Positions 22,567 through 35,100 of a stretch of 64,000 nt of DNA are shown here, piece after piece. The notes under the pieces were generated by a model, which saw nothing but the letters and a program-made list of their open reading frames with translations, made no database searches and was not told the origin of the DNA. This stretch comes from Paramoeba atlantica (lineage: Eukaryota > Discosea), in contig CDRNVI010000140.1 of assembly GCA_977017575.1 (NCBI GenBank), forward strand, positions 124,001-188,000, given 5' to 3'. The position numbers and the translations under genes were made by a program. The number at the start of each line of letters is the position of its first letter. Within the stretch, counting starts at the first letter, position 1.

Positions 22567-25500
22567 TTAATCTTCATCAAACTCAAGCATTAACTCAACC
22601 AATGCTTTCTTTCCATAAAACACCCTTCTAAAGAGCTCACCCCCATCAACATCGGATGCTGTGTCTGTGAGGATGTCATGTTGCAAAAGAGCTCTCTTTT
22701 TTTCGACTGTCATCATCCCTTTCTCTTCTCCCTCCTCCTCCTCCTCAGCTCCTTCCATCATATACTCAACCTCTTCTTCCCCCATTTCTTCGTCTCCACT
22801 CAAAGTTCCAGCGTCCTCAGTTATGGGTTCTTTTTCCTTTGGAATGAGCTCGAGTGGAGGTGGAAGCGATGCTTGTTGTTGTTGTTTTTCATTCACAGGA
22901 GAAGGGTGGATATTTTTCTCATTTCGACCATTGGAGAATTTCTCGATCTCAACAGTCGACGCAAGAGCGGCAAGGTCAGCCGGGGGATTCTTTGGTGAGT
23001 TGATTGGTGATGGGAACTGGATCCCTTCAGTTTCCTGCGACTTTGGTGAAGGAGATAGAACAAGAAATTGTTCGGCAAAAATATCAGAATGGATCATTGG
23101 ACGAGTTGCTTGCTTTTTAAATTGAGGAGGTCTTGACATCCATTCATCACCACCATCAAGACAAACATCACCATCCCCACCACCAATCTTTTTCTCACTC
23201 AGCCTTGTGGATTGGATAAGGGGAGCATGAGATAATCTTTTATCAGAATAGCGGTCTGTCTGAGCAAGAATTGATTGACTACGATTCAAACCCAATTGTT
23301 TGGCGAGCTTCTTATTGACAACGACTGGTGTTTCTTGGTTGCTTTCCATAAATTGTTCAAAAACTTGAAGACGTTGTTGGACAAGAGAGGAAATCTGTTT
23401 TTGTCCCAGGTTGCTTGATCTTTTCAGTGTCAGGGTGCTTCTAAACACAGGTCGACCAGATTCATCAATCCGCAATGAAGAAAGAATTTCTTCTGTAATT
23501 TGAGCTCGATCTTTGGGAGTTAAGGCGTCTAAGAGCGGTGTTGCGACTGTGGTAGGTAGTGGAGCAGGTCTTGTCCTCTGAAGATCTTGCGGATCTTGTG
23601 GGAGGAGAGGAGCAAGACTCTCAGGGAGTGGAGTTGACAGAGCCAGTGCAGTTGCACGTGAGTCGGGCGCAAATGTTGATTGGAAGGGAGAGGTTGGTTC
23701 AGCAGGTTCAGCAATGTAAGCAGGGACTGATGATAATGTTGGGCTATCGGAAGTCATGTGATGTTCCTTCATTGGAGGTGTTGTTTCTTCATTACTCAGG
23801 GTGGTGGGACCTGGTGGTGAGGTTACCCGTGTGAGTTTAGACGGTGGTTTTTTAGTTTTGTCAGCAGTGGAGCATGATTTCGATGAATTTTCTTTTGTGA
23901 CGGAAGAGATAATTTCAACAGCAGAACGTGGTCTTTTCTTATGTGCTGGACTTCTTTTTCCGGAACTGTCCTTTTTCTGCAAGGAGGCAGCAGTCCCCCC
24001 CTTCACAACAAAAGCAGCTTCGACTTTTGGCCTGGCTCGACCTGCATAGACATCACGTCGATGTGACTCTGTTGGTCGAAGGAGACGAGACAACTGAGAA
24101 GATGTTTCTTCTAATTTTCGATGCTGGGTTTTGAGCTGAGTTTCTAACTGTTGAATTTCCATGAGTTGATAAGCCACTTTCCGATCTAGTTTCATTCTCT
24201 CGGAAGATTCTGCTCGCCGTTTTTCTTCGAGAGTATCATAGCCGTCCTTCAGTTCTCGAATCATCTTTCGTAATACATTTAAGTCAGTTTCAGACTCATA
24301 ATTACCCAACTGCCGAGGTAAAAACTCTCGAGCTTTGACGAAATCAACTGCTTTTCCTCTTGGTTCAAGCCCAAATTCAATTGCCAAACTCTCTAACTTA
24401 TCAACTATCTCTCGACTTGATGGTCGTGATTCTGGATGAGCATTCCAAGCACGAGTAATCAAGGCCATATAATCTGGGTGGCAATTTTCGGGGATAGAAG
24501 GACGGAGCCCTTTCACAATTGCTTTTTCGACTTCCCACGCAAACCCATATTCCTCCAGAAATATCTGTTGAGTTAAGAGTTCCCACAAAATAACCCCAAG
24601 GCTGTAACAATCAACTTTTTCGTTGTAAGGGTCACCATTAATCACCTCTGGGGCAAGCCAAAGTGGGCAATCAACCACCCGCCCGACTCTTGATGATGAC
24701 AAAGAATTCACAGAGAGTCCAAAGTCAGTCACCTTCGCCATCAGATCAGCCAAATCGTCTGGTCCTCCCAGCAGTTCAGAGTACATTTGTCGTTTCGCAT
24801 CAGCCTCTTGTTTAAGAATCTCTGGGGGTTTTGGAAATGGGGCCGGTAAGACCGATTCAGTGATACTCGTGGGCGCATTTTCAGGAATTGGGCGACTCGA
24901 AAGAGGAGGTGACATTTGTTGATTAACCCCAATGACTTCTTGCATGGCCATATTATGACTGCTATCAGAAAAGCTATTTCTTCTTGGAGCTTGAGGAGCG
25001 ACCTCTCCATTCTTTTCATCAGACATCGAAGAAAGGAACTTCATTTTTAGAGAGGGCACACTTGTTTCTTTCGCCAAAGGAAGCTTGCTGACCTGGACAT
25101 TCGGATCGTCCATGGATTTTTGTTTTTCTATCATTGGAGTGCTAAAACTCTCTTCAAAATCTCGTTGAGAACTCTCAGTAAGATCAGATCCCTTTGGGGT
25201 ACCAACAGTCGAGTAAACAGTGACTTCGCTATTGAAGAAAACGCTGGTCCTTTTATCGAGATCTGGTTCTTGTGTTGGAGGAGGAGCGACACTCGGCAAT
25301 GGGACTGGAACTCCAGGAGGAGCAGTGGTTCTGCGATCATGGGAAATTGGCGCCAAATTTTTCAATGAACGACTTTTCACCTTGTTCATTTGATCTTTCA
25401 TCGAAGAGGAGACAGACGCCATCGACAATGACCGGGTTGAACTAGTAAACATAAACGAACGATTTCTGAGAGGAGCCTTTTTTAAAGGTTCAAAAGAAAC

Positions 25501-28500
25501 ATTCTCTTTCCAGTGGTCCCATTCAGGGGCACTCTCAAGGAGCTTGTCCCTTTGCAACATTCTTCGTTTTAATAAGATATTGGGGCTCTTTAGATCTCGG
25601 TGGATAATTGGAGGCGTAATCGAGTGCAAGAACATCACTCCCCGAGCAATATCAAGAGCAAGAACAATGCGAGTTTTCCAATTAATTTTGATTCCAGAGT
25701 GGATGAAGTCATAGAGCGTCCCGAGTTCCATGTATTCCATTACTAAGGCCATTGGTTTGAGAGTGACTCCAACAAGTTGAACAATATTTGGGTCCGACAA
25801 ACCAGACATTAGCCACACCTCACGACGAAATTGCTGAAATATTTCAGTTCTCGCTGAAAAAAATATCCATTTGTCAGGGGCGCTACCACACATATTCACA
25901 ACAAAAAAATACAAGAAAAAGAAAAAAACCTTGATGAGAATTAATGAAGTTCTGAATCCCATGAATTTCTTTGACAGCAACCAACTCATTTTTGTAAGTT
26001 CCTTTCAGCACACTACTCTGCTCTGTTTGCGCGATCGTTTCCTCAATTACTAAATCTTCTGGATTAATCTTGATATGATCAAATCCACCTTTAGGAAAGA
26101 AAAGAGATATTAATTCTTTTGCACATTTTGCTAAAACAAAAACGAGCCAAAAAAAAAACCTAAAGAAATATCAGGAGCTAAGCTATAAATGCTGACCGGA
26201 TGATCACGGCACTTCACAACAGTTTTTCCGTTTGCAACAGCTTCCTCTAAATCTTCTAATCGGAAACTAAATGGATCTGGTTCACCAAGATCCAAACAGT
26301 GAATACATGGAACGTTGATTCCAACAGAGACATGTAACCACTCATTGATAATATTTTCTGTTTTTTCAGGGAGGAAAAAAAAAAATGAGATTACCATATC
26401 TTTTGATAACAAAAAATATGAATAAAAAGAACCAATGCAAGACACAAGGGTTAAAAGAAGCTTGTGGCATTGAGGACCGCGAACATGGATTCGAAGAGCA
26501 AAGTCACTTTCATTTAATTCAACTCGGGAGACATGACCTTCAAAAGCCAAAAGCATCCCATTTCTCCAAACTTCTTTTAATCTGTTCAAAAGAAAAAGTG
26601 AGTCTCAACATCCATAAAAAAAACAAGAAAAGGAAATCTTCTCAGCCCCAAAAAAAGATCAAAAAAAAAATGATTGATTGAAAACTAAAAGGAGGACCTC
26701 CAGCCAGTATGAAGAACTCGAGCCATAATGACAGAAAAGAACCCTAATGGCATAAATTCAAAGTGATAGTGACGAGCCAATTCAGGTTGTCGTGGAAGAC
26801 CTCGAGGAGGTTTGGAAGGCCAAAGAGCTTCTAAAATTCCAAGAGAAGGATCCTCAGGAAGAAGGGAAGGTACTAAAACTCTCACCTTTTGAAAATTTTC
26901 TCTTGAGTTATTTTGAGAGGAGAAAAAATTAAAAGAAAAGGAACTTTGTCTGAATCTTTTCGGAGAATTGAATGACGTTTAACATTTGTATGACTTTTAA
27001 TTCTTTGTAACACCCGATTCGAAATATTTCTCTATTTTTAAAGGATAATTAGAGAATAGCAATGTGTTGTTATTCGGGAAAACTTCGTCAAAATGAGAAA
27101 AAAAATAGTTTTTTTTTTGTCATTGGTCATAAACCTGCATAGATGGAGGTAACTTATAAGCAAGTTCAAATTTCTCAAGAAGACCCAATAAATCGCTATA
27201 CAATTCTTTCGGAAACTTCGGGGGCGTCCAAATTGCTTCAAAGTCAGATGCTACAAGAATACCCTGAAAAGAAAATATTATTAAATAAATAAAAAAAAAG
27301 GAAAGAGGAAAGAAACAAACTTTTGTCTGGTCCAACTTGGAAACAGAATCCAAGAGCTCCCAAAGCCACATCGCATCAACAACAATCACATTCATCAACG
27401 CGGTCTCATTGAAATGCATAACACTGGCGACTTGAGTTAACAAATAAAGTGCATTGGAATAAAACTTTTGTGGGATTCCAGTACTTGCTGCAAGACTCTC
27501 AAATTGCAAGCGAGTTAACAAGGGTTTGTCGACATACATCTCTTTCAGACCTTCAAATTTTTCTCCAAGAGCCAAAACTGCTCTCGGAATAGGTCCTTCT
27601 TCCCAGATAACGTCCATCGCCAAGTGGGTGAGCTTCACCTGGAGCTCTTCCAGAGTAACACGGCTGCCATCATATGGAAGAAAAAAACGAATTTTTGGGA
27701 AACGAGCCGCAAACCTCTCATTGAGGTGTACAAATATTTTGTCCAAAAAAGATCGTGGTGTTTTGGTTGTATGGAACCCAACTAAAATAATGGGGGCATT
27801 CGGAGCGCGCACTTGAATTGCTTGGAGCCAATATTCCAAACGAAATGGATCTTGTTCTACAGTTCTTAAATTAAAAGCCACCAAATAAATCGCCCTTGAA
27901 GCAAGAAATAGGAGCTGTTGTGCATTTAAATTTGCTTGCCCGAGATCCCACCCAATGAGTGTTAGAGATTGACGTGGTTTTGAACCTGGATCGACATTCG
28001 AATATTGTAGGGTATCCCAATAATTCACGGCTGGGACAGAAACTGATTGTACTCTCTCTCTCCCTCCTTCAGGCGGAGCAAGTCCCTCCTTCGGGTGGAG
28101 GGTCAGTGACATACGTTGAGGAGATTTAGCTTGTGGACGTGGTGAAAGAAATCCAGCAGGGAGTCCCCGAGGAATAGTGTCTTCTCCTCCTCCACGCATC
28201 GGATTTGGAGAGAGACGTCTTGGCAGTTTCGGAGAGAATCGCGCTAATCTTGGAGAGATTCCTCTCTTTGGAGACTTTGGAGAAGAACCCCTTGGAGAGA
28301 TGATTGAAGCATCTGTATGTGAGTCATCATCAAGGGGAATGCGAGGAGGAGAAGAATCATAAGGCATGAGAGGGACTGGAGAAACACCTCCAGGAACTTC
28401 TTGTTGTTCAACGCTTTGTGAAGGAGAGCGAAGCCGTAATTTGAGTTTTTTCGCCTTATCTCTGTTCTCCTTTAAACTTTGCGATCTTACAAGTGGACTT

Positions 28501-30280
28501 TGAGGCTGATCTAATGAGTGAAAACTTAAAATATGAGGGGGAATTTCGATATCCGAAATATCCACCTCCCAAGTTGTCACATCTGCGTTAAACATTGAGC
28601 TTTTTTCTTCGGATGTTGGTGGCATTTCTGGGGAGTGTTTTTCCTTGTCTCTTTTTCCTTTTTTCTTCTTTTTTCCAAATATCGATTTGAAAATTGTACT
28701 TTTTGGTTTCAGATTGGCAAGGGAATCGATTAAAAGACAACCAGGCTCTCCAACGCACATGACTTTCATTTTGTGTAAAAAAACTTCTTCTGAATTTTGT
28801 GATCGAATAAGCCTAAAAACCCAAAAAGAATTAATTGTTTGAGAAAATCTGACCACCCACCACAAAGAATTTTTTTCTTGGTTGGAAAAATTACAAAATG
28901 GAAAAGGAGATGAATAAAAAACCTGGCAAGATCAACAGGAGAGAGGGAAAAGAGAGCCGGCTGAAGAAACCCAGTGTTTCCCTCGATTAATAAATATTGA
29001 AGTCTTGGAAGACTCCCCAAAAAGTAAGGAAGGGAGTGGATCAGATTATTGGAAAGATCAAGGGTCTCCAAAGAATAAAGAAACCCAACAGACGGAGGGA
29101 GCGATTCAAGTCTTGAAATCGAAAAATAGAAAAAAAAAAAAGCACGATTTAAAAAAAAATAAAAGGGAAAAAAAATCCGGTCAACCGGAATCGAACCAGT
29201 GACCTAGAGATGTCTACAACTTGCTACAGTCTCCCGCTCTACCAGCTGAGCTATGACCGGATTTGTGGAAAAGTATGCAAATTTTGGTGTTCTTATGTGA
29301 TGGAAAAAGAAAAAACCTGTTGTATGATAAATCCAACACTTTTAACTGTGAAAGGCAATTGATTTGAGGTGAAATCTTCGTAAGTTTGTTGTGTCTTAAT
29401 GATAAATTCTGTGGTGGGAAAATATTAAATTGGTTTCAAGGAGAAAAAGAGCTTTTGTCGCCAAGTTTTTCAAAAAAAAAACCTGAAGGTTCATTAAATG
29501 CAGGATCTCAGCTGGAAATTCAACAAAATCATTTCGAGAAAGGTTTAAGGTTGTCACATGTAACATCGAGCTCCCAAATTTTGGAAGAATAGTCAAAGTT
29601 CGATTTCGAAACGATAAGCTGTCCTTCCTTTTCAACCGACACAACCTCAAGTCGTCATTCGAAGCTAAACATTCAAATAAATCAACAACTTCTTCGACAT
29701 TCTTTGGGAGACTGCCAACAATCAGTTCTGATGGGAGTTGGATTGAATCAATTTCCAAAGAAATTAAAGTAAAGTTACGACGAATGGCTGGTAAAACAAC
29801 AGATGTCAACTTCTCAGAAATGGGATTAGCAGTTAAGTCAAGCTTTGCAAGTCCCTTTGATTCTTCCAAAACTTTGACAAGAGCTTTTCCAATTCCATCA
29901 GTAATTTCATTGTGAGAAAGGCAAAGAGTCTATTAAATAAGAATAATAAAAAAGGAGAGATGTCAGAAAAAAAAAGACAACAAAATCCCAAAAACAAAAA
30001 AAAAAAGAAGAACTTTTAGTGTCGGGTGAGATGAAACGGAGTGGAACAACAAACTCGCTGAATCAACATCAAGATGAACCCCTTGGGCAACTATCTTTCG
30101 AAGACAACTATTGAGAGAGAGAGCAGAGATCCAGTGAGCGTGAAGTGGCGCGAGATTTTGACCCACTTCCGGATTGAAAACAACTGAATCAACGATCAAA
30201 TTTCGAAGTCCTTGATCATTTTCCTCGATTCGTTTGACCGTTCCGTTCCATTTAGCGTTTCTCTCTTTCCAATGTTCCAT
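22567..30280 (-). CDS. ROCO-family kinase: LRR-Roc-COR-kinase, long C-terminal tail
   Basis: Eleven exons join in phase to about 2197 residues (30014-30280, 29483-29929, 29317-29408, 28923-29111, 27321-28812, 27135-27263, 26698-26885, 26446-26581, 26160-26357, 25930-26098, 22567-25853). Residues 1-330 are leucine-rich repeats (LKVLDLSYNR, METLDLSNNLIHSLP-like). Roc begins near 345 but its P-loop reads VGEPGCLL and it is split by a Ser/Pro/Arg-rich insert of about 230 residues before WDLGQANL. COR follows (FESLAASTGI to VPCIHCLDLGEPDPF). The kinase has VAVKEI, HRDLKSPNILL, DFG and WLAPEV, but a weak glycine loop and about 270 inserted residues between HRD and DFG. A coiled coil and a disordered tail of about 600 residues complete it. 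Related amoebal ROCO proteins act in cytoskeletal signalling. Confidence 0.9.
29176..29261 (-). tRNA. tRNA-Tyr (GTA) with a 12-base intron, nested in a ROCO intron
   Basis: Reads as a complete cloverleaf: acceptor arm TCCGGTC/GACCGGA pairs fully, D arm AGCTCAGCTGGTAGAGC, T arm with GGTTCGATTCC. The anticodon loop is CTGTA-G, followed by about 12 extra bases before the A and the TCTCT half of the stem. An intron just after position 37 is the usual eukaryotic tRNA-Tyr arrangement. Internal A and B boxes for RNA polymerase III look intact. It lies in the 205-base third intron of the ROCO gene and has the same orientation. Confidence 0.95.
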
Positions 30281-30509
30281 AGAGGAGGAATTACAATTAC
30301 TTTAACGTTCGTGTTTCACAACATCCACGGTGTGATCAATATAAAACCGCAAAACAGACAGGGGCGGTGGAAAAGTAGTGAAAAGAATTTTTGGACTGCC
30401 TGATTTACCAACAAAACCCAAAACAAGAAAGAGAAATCCACGTCATTATTTTTTTTCCTTTTTTTTTTTTCAAAGTCGAGCGGCGAAACTTGACAACAAG
30501 AGAAATCGA

Positions 30510-31226
30510 ATGTGGAGGGGTTGTCTTTCTGGTTGTCTTGCTGCACGGCCTTTGAGAAGTTCTTATCCTTCTTACCAGACCATCTCTCCACCAAAATTAT
30601 TTCCAAGTTATTTTTCTGGTCTCTCCTCACAATTTTCTTCAAGAAGTGTTGCTCTGGTAATTAAAAACACCAAAAAAAAATAGAAAGTCTCCACAATGAG
30701 AATATCATCCCACTAAAAGGGACGAACCCAACAAGAGAAAGGCAAGGTCTCACTCTCTTTTTCAAAGTAAAAAAAAATGATTCTTTTTGTTTGATGAAAA
30801 AAACGATTTTTTAGAGGCAACCAAGCCATCAGCCGAGAGAATCAGACAATTGACAGAGCTTTCATTGAAAGAGAAAATGGAGGTTTTTCTTTATCTCTTT
30901 TCTTTCCTCCAAACATTTCAAGTTCAAACTGAGAGTAATTTCTTTTTTTTTGAAGAGGGAAGAATATCTTCAAAAAATTCAAAGTGGGGAAGCTTCTCCA
31001 GAGGATGGTTCTTTCTTTTGTTTCCTTCTTCGTTGAGAATTCCGTTGAGATTTTTTTTAACAGAGGTTTATGTAAATGAGGAAACTGGGGAGGTTGGAGG
31101 ACCGAAAGGGCCTGAGCCAACAAGGTTCTCTTTCTTTTTTTTCTTGATTTGTTTTGAACTCCTCTAACTCTCAATTTGTGAAGACACGGCGATTGGCACT
31201 TCAAGGGGAGATGCACTGACTTTTAA
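30510..31226 (+). CDS. SDHAF4: succinate dehydrogenase assembly factor 4 (SDHAF4, DUF1674)
   Basis: Mitochondrial chaperone that binds flavinated SdhA during complex II assembly. Four exons (30510-30656, 30817-30882, 31066-31124, 31184-31226) give 104 residues. The N terminus (MWRGCLSGCLAARPLRSS, then Ser/Phe-rich) looks like a mitochondrial presequence. The C-terminal signature NEETGEVGGPKGPEPTR continues across the last intron as HGDWHFKGRCTDF, matching the family's GDWE-x-KGR-x-x-DF end. Two successive acceptors read AGAG with the second AG used, judged by phase. Divergent from the ROCO gene with 229 bases between starts. Confidence 0.93.
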
Positions 31227-32180
31227 TTCAAAATTAAACTCTTCACAGAATCTTCTCCTCTTGGTTGATAGATATTTGTTGAAGTTGCACTTTCGATTGA
31301 CATTTATTTATTTGGTGGTTAATTTTCGATGACATTTTTGTGCCTGAACTCCTTGTCAATAAAGGTGGATTTTGGTGAGACCAATTTCGGTTTTGAGATG
31401 AAGGCGAAAACGACACACCATATTGAAGATCACCTTTGAGCTAACCAAAATCTGAAATTCTGAAATCTCACAACCCGAGCGCTGTGGGGAGGGAGAAGGT
31501 GGAAAAAATACAAACACTGAAGCTCGCAGTCCATGAAATCTCCTTTCAAAAAGTATTTCACAAATGAAAACCTGAAAACCAGGATCCCTCATGTTGATTC
31601 AAGGAAGAAGGGACGGAGGTTCGCCCCAGCCGTTTCCAAATTTGCAAATTTTTGTTGCTCCCGCTCCATTTTTCAAGAATTTTCTCCCTCCTTTTCTTTT
31701 GTTCTACGAGCTCTCACACCAAACTTTCCACACTCTTGAAAATCCACAAAGTGGACCACTTTCACTTTCTCGTTACCGTGACGCTGCGGTGACGCTCACC
31801 GAGAAGAGAATTTGGCACGTTTTTTCTCCCATAAATGTGTGTGAATTTGGCCGGAAAAAAATCTCCAAAAAAGAGGAAAAAAAGAATTTGTCTTTGTCCG
31901 TTTTTGACTTTTTGTGAGGTGATTTTCGGAGAGAAAAATAAAAATAAAAAGACCCCATGTTTTTTGAGAAGGTATCGTTGTTCCCGTTGTTCCGAGAAAC
32001 CCCGTTTACATCCTCCCGTTTTTAAGTTTTTTGTTACTTTTTCTGTTGTCTTTGTCTTGTTCTTTTCTTCCTCTTTTGAAGCTTTCCTCTCTTTCAAGAG
32101 GTTTCGCGCCTCCTTCTTCCTTTCTTCTTTCTCTCTTCTTTCTCTTTTTTTTTTTTTTTTCCCTCCCCGCATTATTGAAG
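31227..32180. other. gene-free spacer upstream of the large 7TM gene
   Basis: About 950 bases without a supported gene. The right part (near 32040-32165) is a strong CT-rich tract ending just before the next ATG, probably promoter or leader. Short minus-strand reading frames around 31360-31690 exist, but neither splice signals nor a recognisable product support them. Confidence 0.5.
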
Positions 32181-35100
32181 ATGCTCTCTTCGCTTTTCTT
32201 TTCTTGTCTCTTGTTGAGCCAAGCTTGGAGCTTTGCAAATATTAAAGAGAAGAGCATTCATTATTCCACCTCTTTCTTTGGCGATATTAGTTTTGGAACT
32301 GTCAACCCTCGAATTACGTTTGATCAAGACCTTTTTGTTGGCGAAGATTTTTTTTGTTCAAGTAACTTTGTTCCATCAATTCCTGAGTGTATCCCTTGTA
32401 ATTATTCAGGGTTAAGCGGAGCAGGTCAAAAAACTTTTTTTTTGTTATCCCAAAATCTTTCTTTTTATTACAATTTTTTTTTTCTTCTCTTAAAAACTTT
32501 TTTTTTCTTTTTAAAAGATGGAAAGTGTCTCGAACCGGAGCTCAATACGCGAGATGTTCCAACTTTAACAGAAGAACAGAAAAATACTCTTCCAAATTGT
32601 CCATGTGAACCAACTTTTTGTGATGGAGAACTCCTTTCGATTGGAGAGAAACCCAAGAAAGTAGTGATCACAAAAAGTGAAGCAAGAAAGATTTTCAAAT
32701 TCGAAAATATTCATTGGGACCGAGGTTTTGTGGTTCATGTAGTGCCTGAGTCTGAAGGACAATCTGATTATTTTATTTCGACTTCCAATCTTCTTGAGGC
32801 ATCAAAGGTTAGTTTTTTGGCACTCTTCCTTTCGAAACTTTTTCGTTTTTTTCAGTTTTTGAAAGATTTTTTTTTTTGAACCCTTTGCATTTTCTTTTTT
32901 TTCCTTTTAGATGTATGCTTTTTCATCTTTCACCGATCCTGTGGAACACTTGTTGGCTTGTCCTTCTTTTCCTCAATTTGGAGCCAGTACAGGGACAATT
33001 ACAAACTTTCTTGTCATTGAACCTTCGTCGAATACGCCGATTGTCAGTTACTCGATCAGTATTGAGTATCTCCCTTTTTTGGATGGTAAGGATTCTCTCT
33101 TCATTTTATTGACAAAACCGTGGGTTTCGTCGTCCTTCCTATTATTCACTTCTTTTACTTTTATCAGAGGGAGAGAGGGTCATTCCGACAATCCATGAAA
33201 ACTCGTCCTCTTTTTCGAACCCACTTCCCATTGGTGATTCGCCAACTCACTTCAAAGGCAATTTTCTGAAAAATGAAGATGGGGTTTCCCCAAATTATTA
33301 TCGCAATATTCTGATTTTTGGACCGTTCGAAGAGTGCACAACACTTTCCATCCATGCGGAAATCTTGAAGCTCGATCTTGAGACTAATTATTTTGGGGTA
33401 CTTCGGACTTCTTTTGGATTAATTTCAGAGAGCGGGTTGAACTACTTGATGGAGAGGACTGCAAATTCCCGCCCTTTCAAAGATGAACAAGTTGTTATCG
33501 AAAATTATAACCAATCACTCTATTATCCCATGGGAAGTGCTGGTAGATAATTATTCCTTTCCTCTTCATAGAATTTCTTTTCTTTTTGTTTTGTCGAAAA
33601 TAATATTATTAACTTCTTATCTTTTTTTTTTGACAAAAGGATACGTTGCAAGTGTTTGCCCTTACCAAAATGCTGATCATTCTGGTTACGAGAAGACTTA
33701 TGTCACTTGGAACGTGAATTCAGGAAGAATTTTTCAAGATTATGAGATGTTACTCTTTGTCCGGCCTGTGGCGACTTCTCCCTTTTTTTCCAAAAAAAAA
33801 ATTGGGGAAATGCCCCCAATTCAATTTCAAACTGTGAGTTTTCCCATTTCACAACATTTTTTTTTATTTATTGACAACGATATTTTTCTATTAGACCTTG
33901 CAATCGTCCATCATTATGAGTTGTCCTTGCATGGGGACTGATAATTGCTCTGATACAGTCTTTGACGCTGAGTCAGGTTTTCAAATTATTTTGGAAAAGG
34001 AGATTATTTAAAAAAAGGCAAAGATAGAACATCGTTGTCCTCTCTCTTTGTTGCAAAGTTAGCTCTAATTTGTGTTTTCTTTTTCCAAGGTTATCGCTAC
34101 TTTAATCGGATTAGCCGAATGAATGTGAAGAATTATCTCGGCCTTAAGAATGAGTTTGTTCATGGAAGCGATCTTTCACCAAAAATCGGGGTTCCAATTC
34201 AAAAGTTTGAAGACTTCCACGTTTTTCTCTTTCGGTGCTATCATTTAATGTATCCTCCTTTCTTTTTTTCCTTTCTTCTCCCCTCTTGCTTACAACTCAA
34301 CCTCAAAAATCCCCAGGCGAGACTCCAGCTGTAGTGTGATTCGGCCTATTCCCGTCTTGGAAACCCAAAATCCAATCATTTATCCTGCACCAAATATTGC
34401 AAAGTTTGAAAATGCCATTCTTTGTGATTCTCGTTTGGACGAGGTCCCTCGTCCTCCAATCTTGAATAATTCTATTAGTCTTTTGATCTTTAAGAATGTA
34501 GAAAGTGTTGATTTCTTTTCTCTCGAAAGGTTTATTCTTTCCATTCACAAAATTTTTCATTTCTTTTGAAAGCTCACAAAAAAAAAATCAGATTAAGCCA
34601 GTGTATGATGAGTTTCCCTCTCCCAAGTCGATTAATGACGGAAGATCTTTTGCCACCCTCGCAGGAGGTTTCTTTCCGAGATTCTTATTATTAATAACCC
34701 TTCATATCTCCTGCTGACATTGATCGATCACAGATGATATATTTTTCTTCTCTTGAAAACCCTCTTTCAAACTGTTCAGCCCAAAAGTTTTCGAGAGTTT
34801 CAGAAGTTCTCACCAATTTAGAAGACGAGTTGGGCGAGATGGTTGATCACACACTTGTCGAAGCCTCCGAAGAAGAGGATTTTTTTGAAATTGAAGGATA
34901 CAGTCGTACCTGTGGTTTGCAATATGGATCTTTTGAACTTCTTTTTTCTGATGAGTGGCAAAGGTAATCCTCTTTTTTTCCTTTCCGTTTTTTTATATTG
35001 TTTGACTTATTTTTTTATACTTCTCTTTTAGTTGCCAAAACCTTGCAAACTCTTTTTTGAATTTTGAGACAATCGAGACTGAAATTAAGGACACCGCTGA

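Noticed and set aside
31356-31700. Short minus-strand frames between SDHAF4 and the 7TM gene
   Set aside because: Possible splice signals would need introns of about 30 bases, shorter than any intron I placed, and no product is recognisable.
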